Shown: positions 16,672 to 24,855 of the stretch, piece by piece | Layout: the number at the start of each line of letters is the position of its first letter | Position numbering within the stretch: position 1 is the stretch's first letter | Translations under genes and position numbers: made by a program | The notes under the pieces: model-generated | Told to the model about the DNA's origin: nothing | Database searches by the model: none | The model's input: only the letters and a program-made list of their open reading frames with translations | Assembly: GCA_002686995.1 (NCBI GenBank) | Contig: NYZC01000052.1 | Span: forward strand, 1-33,911 | DNA length: 33,911 nt | From: Phycisphaeraceae bacterium | GTDB lineage: Bacteria > Planctomycetota > Phycisphaerae > Phycisphaerales > Phycisphaeraceae | Direction of reading: 5' to 3'

Positions 16672-16697
16672 CGTAGCTGAAGTCGCCAGACTTCAGA
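16672..16697 (+). repeat. GTAG-type REP element, single copy
   Basis: These 26 bases are identical to the left arm of the REP pair after speA: GTAG, then CTGAAGTC, GCCA and GACTTCAG. Unlike three other copies, no gene on the same strand ends here. It is inverted relative to the copy at 16951-16974, and the two bracket a small gene. Confidence 0.9.
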
Positions 16698-16745
16698 CGC
16701 CCGCGCAGAGGACATCAAGCGGAGCGGGTCGAGGCCGCGGGCGAC

Positions 16746-16751
16746 TATAAT
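16746..16751 (+). promoter_or_regulatory. Perfect -10 box (TATAAT) before the small membrane gene
   Basis: TATAAT lies 42 bp before the ATG at 16794. No matching -35 hexamer is seen at 16-18 nt distance (AGCGGG at 16723), so the promoter call is weak. Confidence 0.35.
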
Positions 16752-16793
16752 CGGTCGTCGAGATTCGGACGCGTCGCGCCGCAGGATTGCCAG

Positions 16794-16937
16794 ATGATCC
16801 AGATCATGATCGTTCTCGGAATCCTGGGCTGGCTGCTGCTCCTGTTCGTCGTGACCTGGGCGCTGTCCAGTCCGAAGCGTGACGACGATCGCCGACCCAC
16901 GACGCGGGAGATCGAGCGGTTCTTTCGCGGCTCCTGA
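16794..16937 (+). CDS. Small single-pass membrane protein (47 residues)
   Basis: Unrecognised. The sequence starts MIQIMIVLGILGWLLLLFVV, forming one membrane helix (about 3-24). It is followed by a charged cytoplasmic-type tail with SPKRDDDRR and TTREIERFFRGS. AGGA lies about 8 nt before the ATG and a TATAAT box about 45 bp upstream. The hydrophobic-then-charged layout and codon third-position GC bias support a real gene. It is the only plus-strand gene between nadC and the aminotransferase and sits inside an inverted pair of REP elements. Function unknown; chance ORF is possible. Confidence 0.55.
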   Translation: MIQIMIVLGILGWLLLLFVVTWALSSPKRDDDRRPTTREIERFFRGS

Positions 16938-16950
16938 AGATCATCTCGCC

Positions 16951-16974
16951 TGAAGTCCGGCGACTTCGGCTACG
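16951..16974 (-). repeat. GTAG-type REP overlapping the aminotransferase stop codon
   Basis: On the minus strand it reads CGTAGCCGAAGTCGCCGGAC then TTCA, 22 of 24 bases like the other copies. The GTAG tetranucleotide (16973-16970) contains the aminotransferase stop TAG (16972-16970). Confidence 0.88.
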
Positions 16975-18139
16975 TTGCCAGCTCGACCAGCACGGCGAGG
17001 CCTTTCTCGAGCATCTCGTCGTCGCACGCGTAGCTGATCCTGAAGTGCGTATCCCGATTGGAGAACACGCTGCCCGGAATGATCAGCAGCCCCCGCTGCA
17101 CTGCCTGCTCGACGAAACGCGACGCCGTCAGGCCGAGATGCGGCGGCACCTCCGGGAAGGCGTAAAACGCTCCGCCGGGTCGTGTCACCTGGTAGGCGCC
17201 CGAAAGGCGCTCGATGACGCGGTCGCGCCGGATCCGGTACTGCTCGACCATGCCGGACATGTCCTGGTCGAGGGCGACGACCCCGCCAAGCTGCGCCATC
17301 GAGGGGGCGCACACGAACGTGTACTGCTGGAGCTTGGTCATCTGATCGACGATGGGACGCGGTCCCGCGGCGTAGCCAAGGCGCCAGCCCGTCATCGCGT
17401 AGGTCTTGGAGAACCCGCGCAGCAGCAGCAACTGGCTTCCATAGGCGGCGGGTGACGGCGCGTGCATCGCCCCCGACGCACGCGGCACCTTCTCGTAGCA
17501 GAACTCGTCATAGATCTCGTCGGACACCAGGAGCAGCCCGTGCGCCTCGGCCAGCTCCGCCAGCGCGTGGCACGATGCATCGGTGACGACGACGCCGGTC
17601 GGATTCGACGGCGAGCTGAACAGGAGCATCCGGGTCCGCGGCGTGATCAGCGGCGCGACCCGCTCCGCGGTCAGCTGGAAATCAGGGTACGTGTCGACGT
17701 AGACCGCCGTGGCGCCGGTAAGCGTGACGAGGTGACGGTACATCACGAAGTACGGATCGGGAAGAAGCACCTCGTCGCCGGGCCCCGCGCAGGTCAGCAG
17801 CGCGAGCAGCAGTCCGCCCGAAACCCCGGAGGTAACGAGGATCTCGTTGTCCCCGTCGCGCAGCGGCGCATCCCAGTTCGGCAGTTCGCCCGAGAGCGAT
17901 TCGGCGACGCGCTCCTTCAGCTCGCGCGTGCCCTGCGTGACGGTGTATCGGTTGAACCCCTTGCGGATCGCCGCGATCGCCTCCTCCTTGACGGCCTCGG
18001 GCACGTCGAAGTGCGGCTGTCCGATCGACAGGTTGATCGGGTCCTCGAGGTCGGCGGCCAGGTCGAAGACCCGGCGGATTCCCGAGGCGTCGATCGCGCG
18101 GACGCGCTCCGTCACGAAGGATTCAGGATCGAATGGCAT
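16970..18139 (-). CDS. Class I/II pyridoxal-phosphate aminotransferase
   Basis: A 389-residue fold-type I aminotransferase. Visible marks are NLSIGQPHFDVP, the PSNPTG loop (N179, P180), D207 in LVSDEIYDEF, the PLP lysine K245 in GFSKTYAMTGWRLGY, and the substrate-carboxylate arginine in FRISYA near 374. It resembles aspartate or aromatic aminotransferases of the AspC-Igamma type; the exact amino acid cannot be told. ATG 18139 starts 21 bp after the small basic protein gene, so they are probably cotranscribed. The stop TAG is part of a REP element. Confidence 0.92.
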   Translation of the reverse strand: MPFDPESFVTERVRAIDASGIRRVFDLAADLEDPINLSIGQPHFDVPEAVKEEAIAAIRKGFNRYTVTQGTRELKERVAESLSGELPNWDAPLRDGDNEILVTSGVSGGLLLALLTCAGPGDEVLLPDPYFVMYRHLVTLTGATAVYVDTYPDFQLTAERVAPLITPRTRMLLFSSPSNPTGVVVTDASCHALAELAEAHGLLLVSDEIYDEFCYEKVPRASGAMHAPSPAAYGSQLLLLRGFSKTYAMTGWRLGYAAGPRPIVDQMTKLQQYTFVCAPSMAQLGGVVALDQDMSGMVEQYRIRRDRVIERLSGAYQVTRPGGAFYAFPEVPPHLGLTASRFVEQAVQRGLLIIPGSVFSNRDTHFRISYACDDEMLEKGLAVLVELAT

Positions 18140-18160
18140 GGCACCGGTCGGCGCGGTTGG

Positions 18161-18403
18161 TCAGGAGGCCGCCTCTTCGGTCGGGGCGGCATCGCCTTCG
18201 ACCGCTTCGGCCGGATCGGCCTTCTTGGTCTTGCCGCCGGTGACGACCTTGCGATTGGCGACCTTGGGCAGTCCGAGGACCTCGTCCTCGTCGGCATTGA
18301 AGCCCCCCGACGTGCTGAGCTTCTCGAGCCGCTCGGCCCGGGTCAGGACGTTGCGATGCTTGGCCAGGCCGCTTCCGCTCTTGAGGCTTGAATCGAGACT
18401 CAT
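18161..18403 (-). CDS. Small basic protein of the Planctomycetes/Verrucomicrobia/Chlamydiae type
   Basis: An 80-residue protein whose N-terminus (MSLDSSLKSGSGLAKHRNVL then TRAERLEKL) matches the conserved small basic protein family seen in Planctomycetes, Verrucomicrobia and Chlamydiae, which has been suggested to associate with the ribosome. The middle has GLPKVANRKVVTGGKTKK. The tail (about 62-80) is rich in Ala and Glu, so this copy is not basic at its end. ATG 18403 is chosen because the family starts MS-D; an ATG at 18421 would add six residues. It is useful here mainly as a taxonomic marker. Confidence 0.85.
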   Translation of the reverse strand: MSLDSSLKSGSGLAKHRNVLTRAERLEKLSTSGGFNADEDEVLGLPKVANRKVVTGGKTKKADPAEAVEGDAAPTEEAAS

Positions 18404-18475
18404 GGTGTGGTCACCCGTCATGGCGCCCGGGAGGCGCGTGGTCGCTGCGGCCCGGGACCTTCCTGGGCCGCCGGG

Positions 18476-19114
18476 TCATTCGAGCCCGGCATTATACGGT
18501 TCCGCCCGCATCATTGAAAATTCGTCCGCTCCGCCGTGATTGACCTTCCAGCTCCGCCCGAGCCGCTTGAGCCGCCCCATCCGATCGTGCCAGGCGTCCG
18601 TACCGACCTCGTCCGGCTCGAACCCCATCAGGTCGACCAGCTGCAGATCGCCGTTGGCCAGCGGCTCGATCGCCGTCTCCACGCCGTTGCGACGCAGGAA
18701 ACGGGCGCAATGCAGTGCGAGCTTCAGGGACTCGGACGGTCGCCGCTGGTTCACCGGAAAGGCCGTAAGGACGAAGTAGCGCCGACCGGCCACCTGGGGC
18801 CAGTCGTACCCCTCCGGCACCAGCGCCGGTGCCGCGGGCCCGACCTGCTCAACGTCCGCCGTCCCGCGCGCCTGGCCAACCCAGTAGGCGAGCGCGACCA
18901 GACCGAGGACGCCTGCGCCGATCAGGATCGCGAAACCGCGGGGGATCCGTACGACGATCGGATTACGGGTCCGCGCCAGCCACCGGGCGATCAGCGATTC
19001 GTCCTGGTCCGGACCCGCCACCGTTTCGCCTGCATCACCGCGCTGCGGCGCGCCGACCGAACGGCGGCCTCCCAGCACTTCGTACGGCGGAAGCTCTCGC
19101 GACCTGCGCGCCAT
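18476..19114 (-). CDS. Unknown single-pass membrane protein with a SPOR-like C-terminal region
   Basis: A 212-residue protein I do not recognise. Residues 1-55 are polar and arginine-rich. A membrane helix lies at about 58-82 (FAILIGAGVLGLVALAYWVG). The outer part (about 105-212) contains YFVLTAF, LHCARFLRRNGVETAIEPL and LQLVDLMGF. This strand-helix-strand pattern with a gap for sugar-like or small-ligand binding recalls SPOR-type peptidoglycan-binding domains, but no defining motif is present. It sits between acpS and the small basic protein in the same direction (gaps of 26 and 72 bp), which suggests cotranscription. Confidence 0.7.
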   Translation of the reverse strand: MARRSRELPPYEVLGGRRSVGAPQRGDAGETVAGPDQDESLIARWLARTRNPIVVRIPRGFAILIGAGVLGLVALAYWVGQARGTADVEQVGPAAPALVPEGYDWPQVAGRRYFVLTAFPVNQRRPSESLKLALHCARFLRRNGVETAIEPLANGDLQLVDLMGFEPDEVGTDAWHDRMGRLKRLGRSWKVNHGGADEFSMMRAEPYNAGLE

Positions 19115-19140
19115 AGTCTGATTCTATTCCCCGTGACTCG

Positions 19141-19536
19141 TTACTCGCTACTCGCACCTGCGACCCCGATCGCGCTCGCGGTCGCGTGGCTGGCGATGTG
19201 GCTGATGCTGAGCCACCATTCGTCGATGCCCAGTCCCGCGGCGATGTCGGCGCTGGCGCCCGAAAGCTCGATCACGGGTCGCCCCGCGTCGTTGCGCAGG
19301 ATCTCCGCGTCGGTCCACCGCATGCCGGGGCGAAGGCCGGTGCCGAGCACCTTGAACACGGCTTCCTTGGCCGCAAATCGCCCCGACAGAAACTGCACAC
19401 GCTGCTTCAGATCTTCCGCGAGCACCATCTCGCGCTTCGTGTAGCACCGCTGCAGGAACTTTTCGCCCTGCCGGTCGAGCAGCCGCTCGATCCGCGCGGT
19501 CTCGATGATGTCGATGCCGTGCCCGAGGATTCTCAT
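19141..19536 (-). CDS. acpS: Holo-[acyl-carrier-protein] synthase
   Basis: A 131-residue enzyme that transfers 4'-phosphopantetheine from CoA to acyl carrier protein, needed for fatty-acid synthesis. It has D9 in GHGIDI, the metal and catalytic motif RFAAKEAVFKVLG (E58), and WLSISHIASHATASAIG near the end. Length fits AcpS (about 120-130). ATG 19536 gives MRILGHGIDI, the usual start. The last codons and the TAA stop lie in a short tandem repeat of CGAGTAG/CGAGTAA/CGAGTCA units, which encodes the final SSE. Confidence 0.94.
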   Translation of the reverse strand: MRILGHGIDIIETARIERLLDRQGEKFLQRCYTKREMVLAEDLKQRVQFLSGRFAAKEAVFKVLGTGLRPGMRWTDAEILRNDAGRPVIELSGASADIAAGLGIDEWWLSISHIASHATASAIGVAGASSE

Positions 19537-19600
19537 GGGATGAGGTTTCCGCCGGTCCGGGTGGATGCGTCGCGCGCCGGGCGTTGGGATTCCCCCCGCC

Positions 19601-20233
19601 TCACGTTCCGAACATCCGATCCCCGGCGTCGCCCAGGCCGGGCACGATGAATCCGGAGTCGTTGAGGGCGCGGTCGAGGGCGCCGGCGACGATGGCCACC
19701 GCGGGATATTCCCGGCCCATCCGTTCGACCCCCTCCGGCGCCGCGACCATGCACACGACGGTGACGGCTCCGTGGTCCCGCGCATCGAGGCGACGAATCG
19801 CCTCGATGACGCTGCCGCCGGTCGCGAGCATGGGATCGATCACGAACACCGGGCCGCTAGCCGCCTCGGCGGGGATCTTCTGGTAGTACCCGACCGGCTG
19901 CAGGTTCGATTCGTCCCGGAACAGGCCGACGTGGCCGACGATGGCGTCCGGAAGCACGTCGAGCGCTCCGTCCGCCATGACCAGGCCGGCCCTCAGGATG
20001 GGCACGATCACCAGCGGGTAGGCCAGCCGCCGGGTGGTCATGGCCTCGATCGGCGTCTCGATCGTCTCGTCCTGGGTCGGCAGCCCGCGCGCCGCCTCGT
20101 AAGTCAGCAGGGCTCCGAGGCGCCGGACGACATGACGAAACCGGCCGGGCCTCGTCTCCCGGCTGCGTGCTTCGGCCAGCAGATCGGCGACCACCGGATG
20201 CTCGATGACGTTCAGATTCGGAATCGCGCTCAT
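19601..20233 (-). CDS. upp: Uracil phosphoribosyltransferase
   Basis: A 210-residue salvage enzyme that makes UMP from uracil and PRPP. The PRPP-binding loop is FVIDPMLATGGS (about 130-141). Other family marks are PILRAGLVMADG, GHVGLFRDE, and the C-terminal uracil site GFIVPGLGDAGDRMFGT. ATG 20233 is the normal start. It lies 64 bp before acpS in the same direction and probably heads the run down to the aminotransferase. Confidence 0.96.
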   Translation of the reverse strand: MSAIPNLNVIEHPVVADLLAEARSRETRPGRFRHVVRRLGALLTYEAARGLPTQDETIETPIEAMTTRRLAYPLVIVPILRAGLVMADGALDVLPDAIVGHVGLFRDESNLQPVGYYQKIPAEAASGPVFVIDPMLATGGSVIEAIRRLDARDHGAVTVVCMVAAPEGVERMGREYPAVAIVAGALDRALNDSGFIVPGLGDAGDRMFGT

Positions 20234-20249
20234 GCGATGTAGACGGGGA

Positions 20250-20414
20250 TTACAGGCTCACCGGCTCGCGCCGCGCAGAAAAAAAGCCGGACGAGGCGAA
20301 TAAGACAATCAGAATAATGACTGTGAAGAGTTCCTCGACCGGCCACTGACTTTCTACCGCTCCATGATCGTTTCGCGAATAGGCACCTCCTTTCTGTATA
20401 CCGTCCGTCAACAT
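20250..20414 (-). CDS. Possible small membrane protein upstream of upp
   Basis: A 54-residue frame that ends 16 bp before upp. It has one hydrophobic stretch (about 31-48, LFTVIILIVLFASSGFFS) and a basic end (SARREPVSL). A very good AAAGGAGG is present, but it lies inside the frame rather than before the ATG, and no start codon sits at the right distance after it. So this may equally be an upp leader. The stretch is clearly more AT-rich than its surroundings. Low confidence. Confidence 0.25.
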   Translation of the reverse strand: MLTDGIQKGGAYSRNDHGAVESQWPVEELFTVIILIVLFASSGFFSARREPVSL

Positions 20415-20440
20415 AATTTTCACTGCACCCCAGGGCGAAG

Positions 20441-21337
20441 TCAAGAAACATTCCCTGTTTTTTGTATTTTTCGCATCTTATCACCCCCCGTCGCGAGCCC
20501 TCGGAGCGTTTCGAGGTTGACGGCGTCCCATGGGCGGCCGTCCGGCGCGTCCTCCTTGGCGGTTTCCAGTATCTTCGGGACTTTCCTGAACTTACGGAGA
20601 TTCACGAGGACGGCGAATGCGTCCAGGCTCACGTGGCCGTGCCCGATGTGCTCGTGTCGATCCACCCGCCTGCCTCGCGGCACCTTCGAGTCGTTGAGGT
20701 GAATGACCCTGACCCGGTCGAGTCCCAGGACCTCATCGCACTCCGCGAGGACGCGCCGACAGCCGGCGCGGCTGGTGAGATCGTACCCGGCGGCAAGCAT
20801 GTGGGCGGTGTCCAGGCAGACCCCCAGGCGCTGCGGCTCGTCCACCAGGTCGATGATCCGCCTCAGGTGATCGAACTCGAAACCGAGGCTGCTGCCCTGC
20901 CCGGCCGTGATCTCGAGGCAGGTCAGGACGTCGTGATCGGGAAGCTTGCGGTGGATCCGGTCGAGCGCCTTCGCGACGCGCTCGAGCCCCTTGTCCTCAC
21001 CGGCCCCCATGTGGGCGCCCGGGTGCGTGACGAGAAACCCGATGCCGAGCGCGTCGCAACGCCGCAATTCCTCCGTGAACAGGCTGATCGATCGACTTCG
21101 CAGGGCGCGGTCGGGGCTCGCGAGGTTGATGAGGTAGCTGTCGTGGCTGACGACGCTGCGAATCTTCGTCCGCTTTCGATGCTCGTTCCAGTCGGCGATC
21201 GCCTGATCCTCGAGCGGCTTGACCTTCCATTGGCGCTGGTTCTTCGTGAACACCTGCACGCAGTCCATCGTCAGCTCGCGCGCCTCGATCAGCGCGTGGT
21301 GCATGCCCCCTGCGATGGAAAGGTGACTGCCGAACAT
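20441..21337 (-). CDS. nfo: Endonuclease IV (AP endonuclease)
   Basis: A 298-residue DNA-repair enzyme that cuts at abasic sites and removes 3' blocking groups. All nine expected zinc ligands of the E. coli Nfo pattern appear in order: H65, H105, E142, D176, H179, H213, D226, H228 and E258. Motifs include LVTHPGAH, CLEITAGQG, CLDTAHMLAAGYD, HLNDSK and DRHEHIGHG. ATG 21337 gives MFGSHLSIAGG, the usual N-terminus. The gene is preceded by a 580-bp gap with repeats. Confidence 0.95.
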   Translation of the reverse strand: MFGSHLSIAGGMHHALIEARELTMDCVQVFTKNQRQWKVKPLEDQAIADWNEHRKRTKIRSVVSHDSYLINLASPDRALRSRSISLFTEELRRCDALGIGFLVTHPGAHMGAGEDKGLERVAKALDRIHRKLPDHDVLTCLEITAGQGSSLGFEFDHLRRIIDLVDEPQRLGVCLDTAHMLAAGYDLTSRAGCRRVLAECDEVLGLDRVRVIHLNDSKVPRGRRVDRHEHIGHGHVSLDAFAVLVNLRKFRKVPKILETAKEDAPDGRPWDAVNLETLRGLATGGDKMRKIQKTGNVS

Positions 21338-21917
21338 TTTGGGGAGTGTATCCGAAGCCTCAGGCCCGATGTGAAGAAAACGCCGTCTGACTTCGGTTTC
21401 CGGTGGCACGGCGCCGCCATGCCATTCGACCCGCGGGCTCACGCCGCGCGGTTCGCAGACGGAAGGCGTACCGTGGGCGTCAGCCCACAGCCTTACCCAC
21501 ATCCTGACGCGGTGCCGTCTCCCTGGTGCGTTCATCGGGAAATGATTGCTGAGCCGGGCTGTCCGCACGCCACCGTCACGCCCCAACCGGCCACATACAC
21601 GGAAGTCACGGCGGCGCCGGTATGGCGCGCACCCGGCTACGCCCTATGCGGGTCGGCGCGAACCGGAAGCCGTGCGGTTACGGGGAAATTGATTATCGAT
21701 TATCGATTGTCGGTGATCTGTGATTTCGGAGGCCATGGCTCCGAATTAACACATCATCAATAATCGATAATCGATAATCAATTCTCGCGCCCGGAACCAG
21801 TTTGACGGGGCATAGGGTGTTGGGTCTGGGGGGCGGCCCGGCCCGAAAACCACGTCGCAATGCGCCCATGCCGCGCTGCGTCGTCACGTTCCATACAGGG
21901 TCCGCCCGACGAATGCA
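21338..21917. other. 580-bp intergenic region with several palindromes
   Basis: No gene is supported. It holds a short GTGGGC-GTCA-GCCCAC hairpin (21473-21488) flanked by ACC- and AGCC-type bases, the AT-rich inverted repeat at 21687-21783, and an outer pair CCCTATGC (21642-21649) and GCATAGGG (21810-21817) around it. GC-rich DNA surrounds a strikingly AT-rich core. Confidence 0.6.
21687..21783. repeat. AT-rich inverted repeat built from GATTATC units
   Basis: A 22-bp perfect inverted repeat (21687-21708 and 21762-21783) whose arms are iterated GATTATC/GATAATC units. The 53-bp spacer carries a near-palindrome around CCATGG (21727-21744, TCGGA...TCCGA). The arms could form a long hairpin or a protein-binding array. 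Confidence 0.85.
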
Positions 21918-22961
21918 TCACTGCGTACTGAAACGAAAGATCGTCCGCTGCCGGTAGACCTGCCCCGGCTCGAGGACGGCATTCGGAAAATGCGGATGGT
22001 TGACCGCGTCGGGGAAGTTCTGGGTTTCGAGGCAGAAGCCGCCGTACTGGTTGAAGGGTCGCCCTCCGGCGCCGATCGTTCCGGAAAGATCGTTGCCCGT
22101 GTAGAACATCATTCCCGGCTGGGTGGTGAGAACCTCCATGACGCGACCGGAGACCGGGTCATGAACGGTGGCAGCACGTGACAGCGCCGCTTCCCGGCGC
22201 AGCACGAAGCAATGGTCGTAACCGCGCTGCCAGCGCGGCGCGAGCGGCGCCGCGTCCATTCGATCGCCGATCGCGCGCTCGTCGAGGAAGTCGAGCGGTC
22301 CGCCGGCCACGGGCACCTCGACACCGGTGGGCACGAGACCGTCGTCGGTCTCCAGGTAATGCGTCGATTCGATCTGCACCAGGTGACCGCGCACGTCGCC
22401 CGACCCGGCGCCCGCGAGGTTCCAGTAGACATGGTTCGTCATGTTGATCGGCGTCGGCGCGTCGGTCTCGGCTTCGAACGCGAACGCGAGTTCATGCTCG
22501 TCGTTGAACGTGAAGCGCACCGAGGCCCGAAGGCTGCCCGGATACCCGCATTCGCCGTCGGGGCTGATGCAGGACATGATTACCGCTTCCCCGTCGTCCT
22601 CCGCGACCCACCGCTTTTGATGGAAACCGTCCTGACCGCCGTGCAGGTGGTTGGGAGCCTCGTTGGCGGGAAGCGCGAATCGCCGTCCGCCAAGCTCGAA
22701 GGACGCGCCGCCGATCCGGTTGGCGAACCGCCCTACCGTGCGGCCGAGGAACTCGGTATCGGCGAGATAGTCTTCGAACGTGGACAGGCCGAGCGACACC
22801 TCGCCGAGATTGCCCTCGTGATCGGGCACGCGCACCGACGCGATCGTCGCCCCGTAGTTGATCACCGACGCGCTCGCGCCGGACCGGTTGGTCAGCGTCC
22901 ACCGCTCGACCGGCGGATCGCCGGACGCGGCCGTCTCGAAAGGCTGGTTCACAACGCCCAT
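21918..22961 (-). CDS. galM: Aldose 1-epimerase (mutarotase)
   Basis: A 347-residue enzyme that interconverts alpha and beta forms of sugars such as galactose. Family marks are INYGATIASVRVPD, GRFANRI, NHLHGGQDGFHQK, NMTNHVYWNL (catalytic-histidine region), GYDHCFVL, and GGFCLETQNFPDAVNHP carrying the catalytic glutamate. There is no signal peptide, so it should be cytoplasmic. ATG 22961 starts 9 bp after the aldehyde oxidoreductase gene, so they are probably cotranscribed. Confidence 0.95.
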   Translation of the reverse strand: MGVVNQPFETAASGDPPVERWTLTNRSGASASVINYGATIASVRVPDHEGNLGEVSLGLSTFEDYLADTEFLGRTVGRFANRIGGASFELGGRRFALPANEAPNHLHGGQDGFHQKRWVAEDDGEAVIMSCISPDGECGYPGSLRASVRFTFNDEHELAFAFEAETDAPTPINMTNHVYWNLAGAGSGDVRGHLVQIESTHYLETDDGLVPTGVEVPVAGGPLDFLDERAIGDRMDAAPLAPRWQRGYDHCFVLRREAALSRAATVHDPVSGRVMEVLTTQPGMMFYTGNDLSGTIGAGGRPFNQYGGFCLETQNFPDAVNHPHFPNAVLEPGQVYRQRTIFRFSTQ

Positions 22962-22970
22962 GACTGACCA

Positions 22971-24809
22971 TCACTGGAGCGACGCCAAACCAAGCTCCAG
23001 GAGCTTCTCCCTCGTCGGCCGGCCTTCGTCGTCCCAGCCGCGCTCCTTGTAATAGATGGGGAGCATGACATCGAGGTTCACCGTCACACCCTTGGCCGGC
23101 CCGTCCTTGTGGCCTTCCTTGAGCAGGCGCTTGGGTAGCGTGTCGTCCGCCTTCGTGAAGCCGGCCTTGAGGTTCCACATGCGCTCGAGGTTCCACGTCC
23201 GCTCGCCGATCTTCACGAAGTCGTCGAGCGTGTAGGGCACGCCGGTCGCCGCCGCGGTGATGGGCACGAAGGTCTCGAGCGCGCCGCCGCCGAAGCCGAC
23301 GAACAGGCACAGGCCGGTGTTGTCGTGCGCCGTGGAACGGTGCTGCTCGTGAACGACCCACTCACTCTTTCCTTCCGTGCCGTGCGGATCGCTGCCCTCG
23401 GCGGTCTCGAGGCCCGGCGTCCACGCGCGCAGGTGGCAGGCGCCGCGGTTGCAGGTGGCGTACGCGATCCCCATTCCCTGGAAACCGCGCGGGTCGTATG
23501 CGGGAAACTCCTGCCCCTTGCTGCCCATGAAGATCTCAGGATGCTTGAACTTGTCGCCCATCAGCTTGGCGCCTTCGGCCAGCTCGTCACCGAAGCCCTC
23601 GCGGTAGGCGGTCGCTTCGGTCATGCGCACCAGCGCCTCGCCTGACCCGAAGTTCAGCGGAAGCTCGACTTCCTTGTCGCCGATGACGCCCGTCTCGTAG
23701 AGCTCCATCGCCGAGGCGAGCGTCGAGCCCATCGAGATCGGGTCGAGACCGAGGTCGTTGCACAGCCAGTTAGCCTTCAGCACGGCGTCGAGATCGCCGA
23801 CGCCGCAGTCCGCGCCGAGCGCCCACGCCGCCTCGTACTCCGGCCCCTCGCCGGCGATCTTCCAGTTCCGCGGGTGCATGTTGACGGTGAACTTGCCCGA
23901 GTCGTCGCCGAGACGGCAGACGCGGCCGCACGCGATGGTGCAGGCGAAGCACGCCTTGTTGTTGACCATGCGCGTCTCTTTGATCGAGTTGCCGTTGAGG
24001 TTCTCGAACTCCTCGAACTGGCCCGACTGGAAGTTGCGCGTCGGCAGCCCGCCGTAGGTCTGCGTCAGGTCGATGACCGCCGCGGTGCCCTGGTCCGTGA
24101 AGCCCTCGCGGCCCGGATCGTTCTGCATCAGCCCTTTCATGTCCCAGACCGCCTTCATGAACGCCTGCGGCTCGGCGATCTCGACGCCGCCGGTGCCGCG
24201 CACCGCGATCGCCTTCAGGTTCTTCGAGCCCATGACCGTGCCGACGCCGCTGCGCCCGGCGGCGCGGTGCTTGTCGTTGACGATGCAGGCGAACTTGACC
24301 AGGTTCTCGCCGGCCGGACCGATGCATGCGACGCGAAGCTGCGGAATGCCCAGCTTCTCGCGAAGGCCGTCCTCCGTGCGCGACACCGTGGCGTTCTTGA
24401 ACTCGGACGCGTCGCAGATTTCGATACGGTCGTCGTAGACGTAGAGGTAGCTCAGGCTCGGGGCCTTGCCCTCGAGGATCAGCATGTCGTAACCGGCGAA
24501 CTTCAGTTCGGGACCCCAGTGACCGCCGGAGTTGGAGGTCGTGATCGCCCCGGTGAGCGCGCCCTTCGTGACGACCATGTACCGGGCGCCGCAGGGGGCC
24601 GGCGTGCCGGTCAGCGGACCGGTCACGAAGATGAGCTTGTTGTCGGGCGACAGCGAGTCGACCGACGGATCCATCTCCTCGTAGAGGTAGCGGTCGGCGA
24701 GGCCGCGGCCGCCGATGTAATGCTCGAGCCATTCACGGGGGATGTCCTCGATCCGGTGCTGTCCCGAGGTAAGATCGACCCGAAGCAGTTTTCCAGTCCA
24801 TCCGCCCAT
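22971..24809 (-). CDS. aor: Aldehyde:ferredoxin oxidoreductase family protein (tungsten-type)
   Basis: A 612-residue protein of the AOR family, which oxidises aldehydes to acids with ferredoxin, using a tungsto- or molybdo-bispterin and one 4Fe-4S cluster. Cluster cysteines are C287, C290 and C294 in CFACTIAC and C501 in DNTGLC. Cofactor regions include GPLTGTPAPCGARY, AAGRSGVGTVMGSKNLKAIAV and ATCNRGACHLRAW. ATG 24809 has GGAAGG 8 nt upstream and gives the family start MGGWTGKLLRVDL. A possible extended -10 (TGCTATACT) lies about 47 bp upstream. No ferredoxin or pterin-cofactor gene is nearby, so the electron acceptor is unknown. Confidence 0.93.
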   Translation of the reverse strand: MGGWTGKLLRVDLTSGQHRIEDIPREWLEHYIGGRGLADRYLYEEMDPSVDSLSPDNKLIFVTGPLTGTPAPCGARYMVVTKGALTGAITTSNSGGHWGPELKFAGYDMLILEGKAPSLSYLYVYDDRIEICDASEFKNATVSRTEDGLREKLGIPQLRVACIGPAGENLVKFACIVNDKHRAAGRSGVGTVMGSKNLKAIAVRGTGGVEIAEPQAFMKAVWDMKGLMQNDPGREGFTDQGTAAVIDLTQTYGGLPTRNFQSGQFEEFENLNGNSIKETRMVNNKACFACTIACGRVCRLGDDSGKFTVNMHPRNWKIAGEGPEYEAAWALGADCGVGDLDAVLKANWLCNDLGLDPISMGSTLASAMELYETGVIGDKEVELPLNFGSGEALVRMTEATAYREGFGDELAEGAKLMGDKFKHPEIFMGSKGQEFPAYDPRGFQGMGIAYATCNRGACHLRAWTPGLETAEGSDPHGTEGKSEWVVHEQHRSTAHDNTGLCLFVGFGGGALETFVPITAAATGVPYTLDDFVKIGERTWNLERMWNLKAGFTKADDTLPKRLLKEGHKDGPAKGVTVNLDVMLPIYYKERGWDDEGRPTREKLLELGLASLQ

Positions 24810-24855
24810 GATGATGCCTTCCAAGCTGGAGATACCTTGTCTTCGCGACCCCGCG

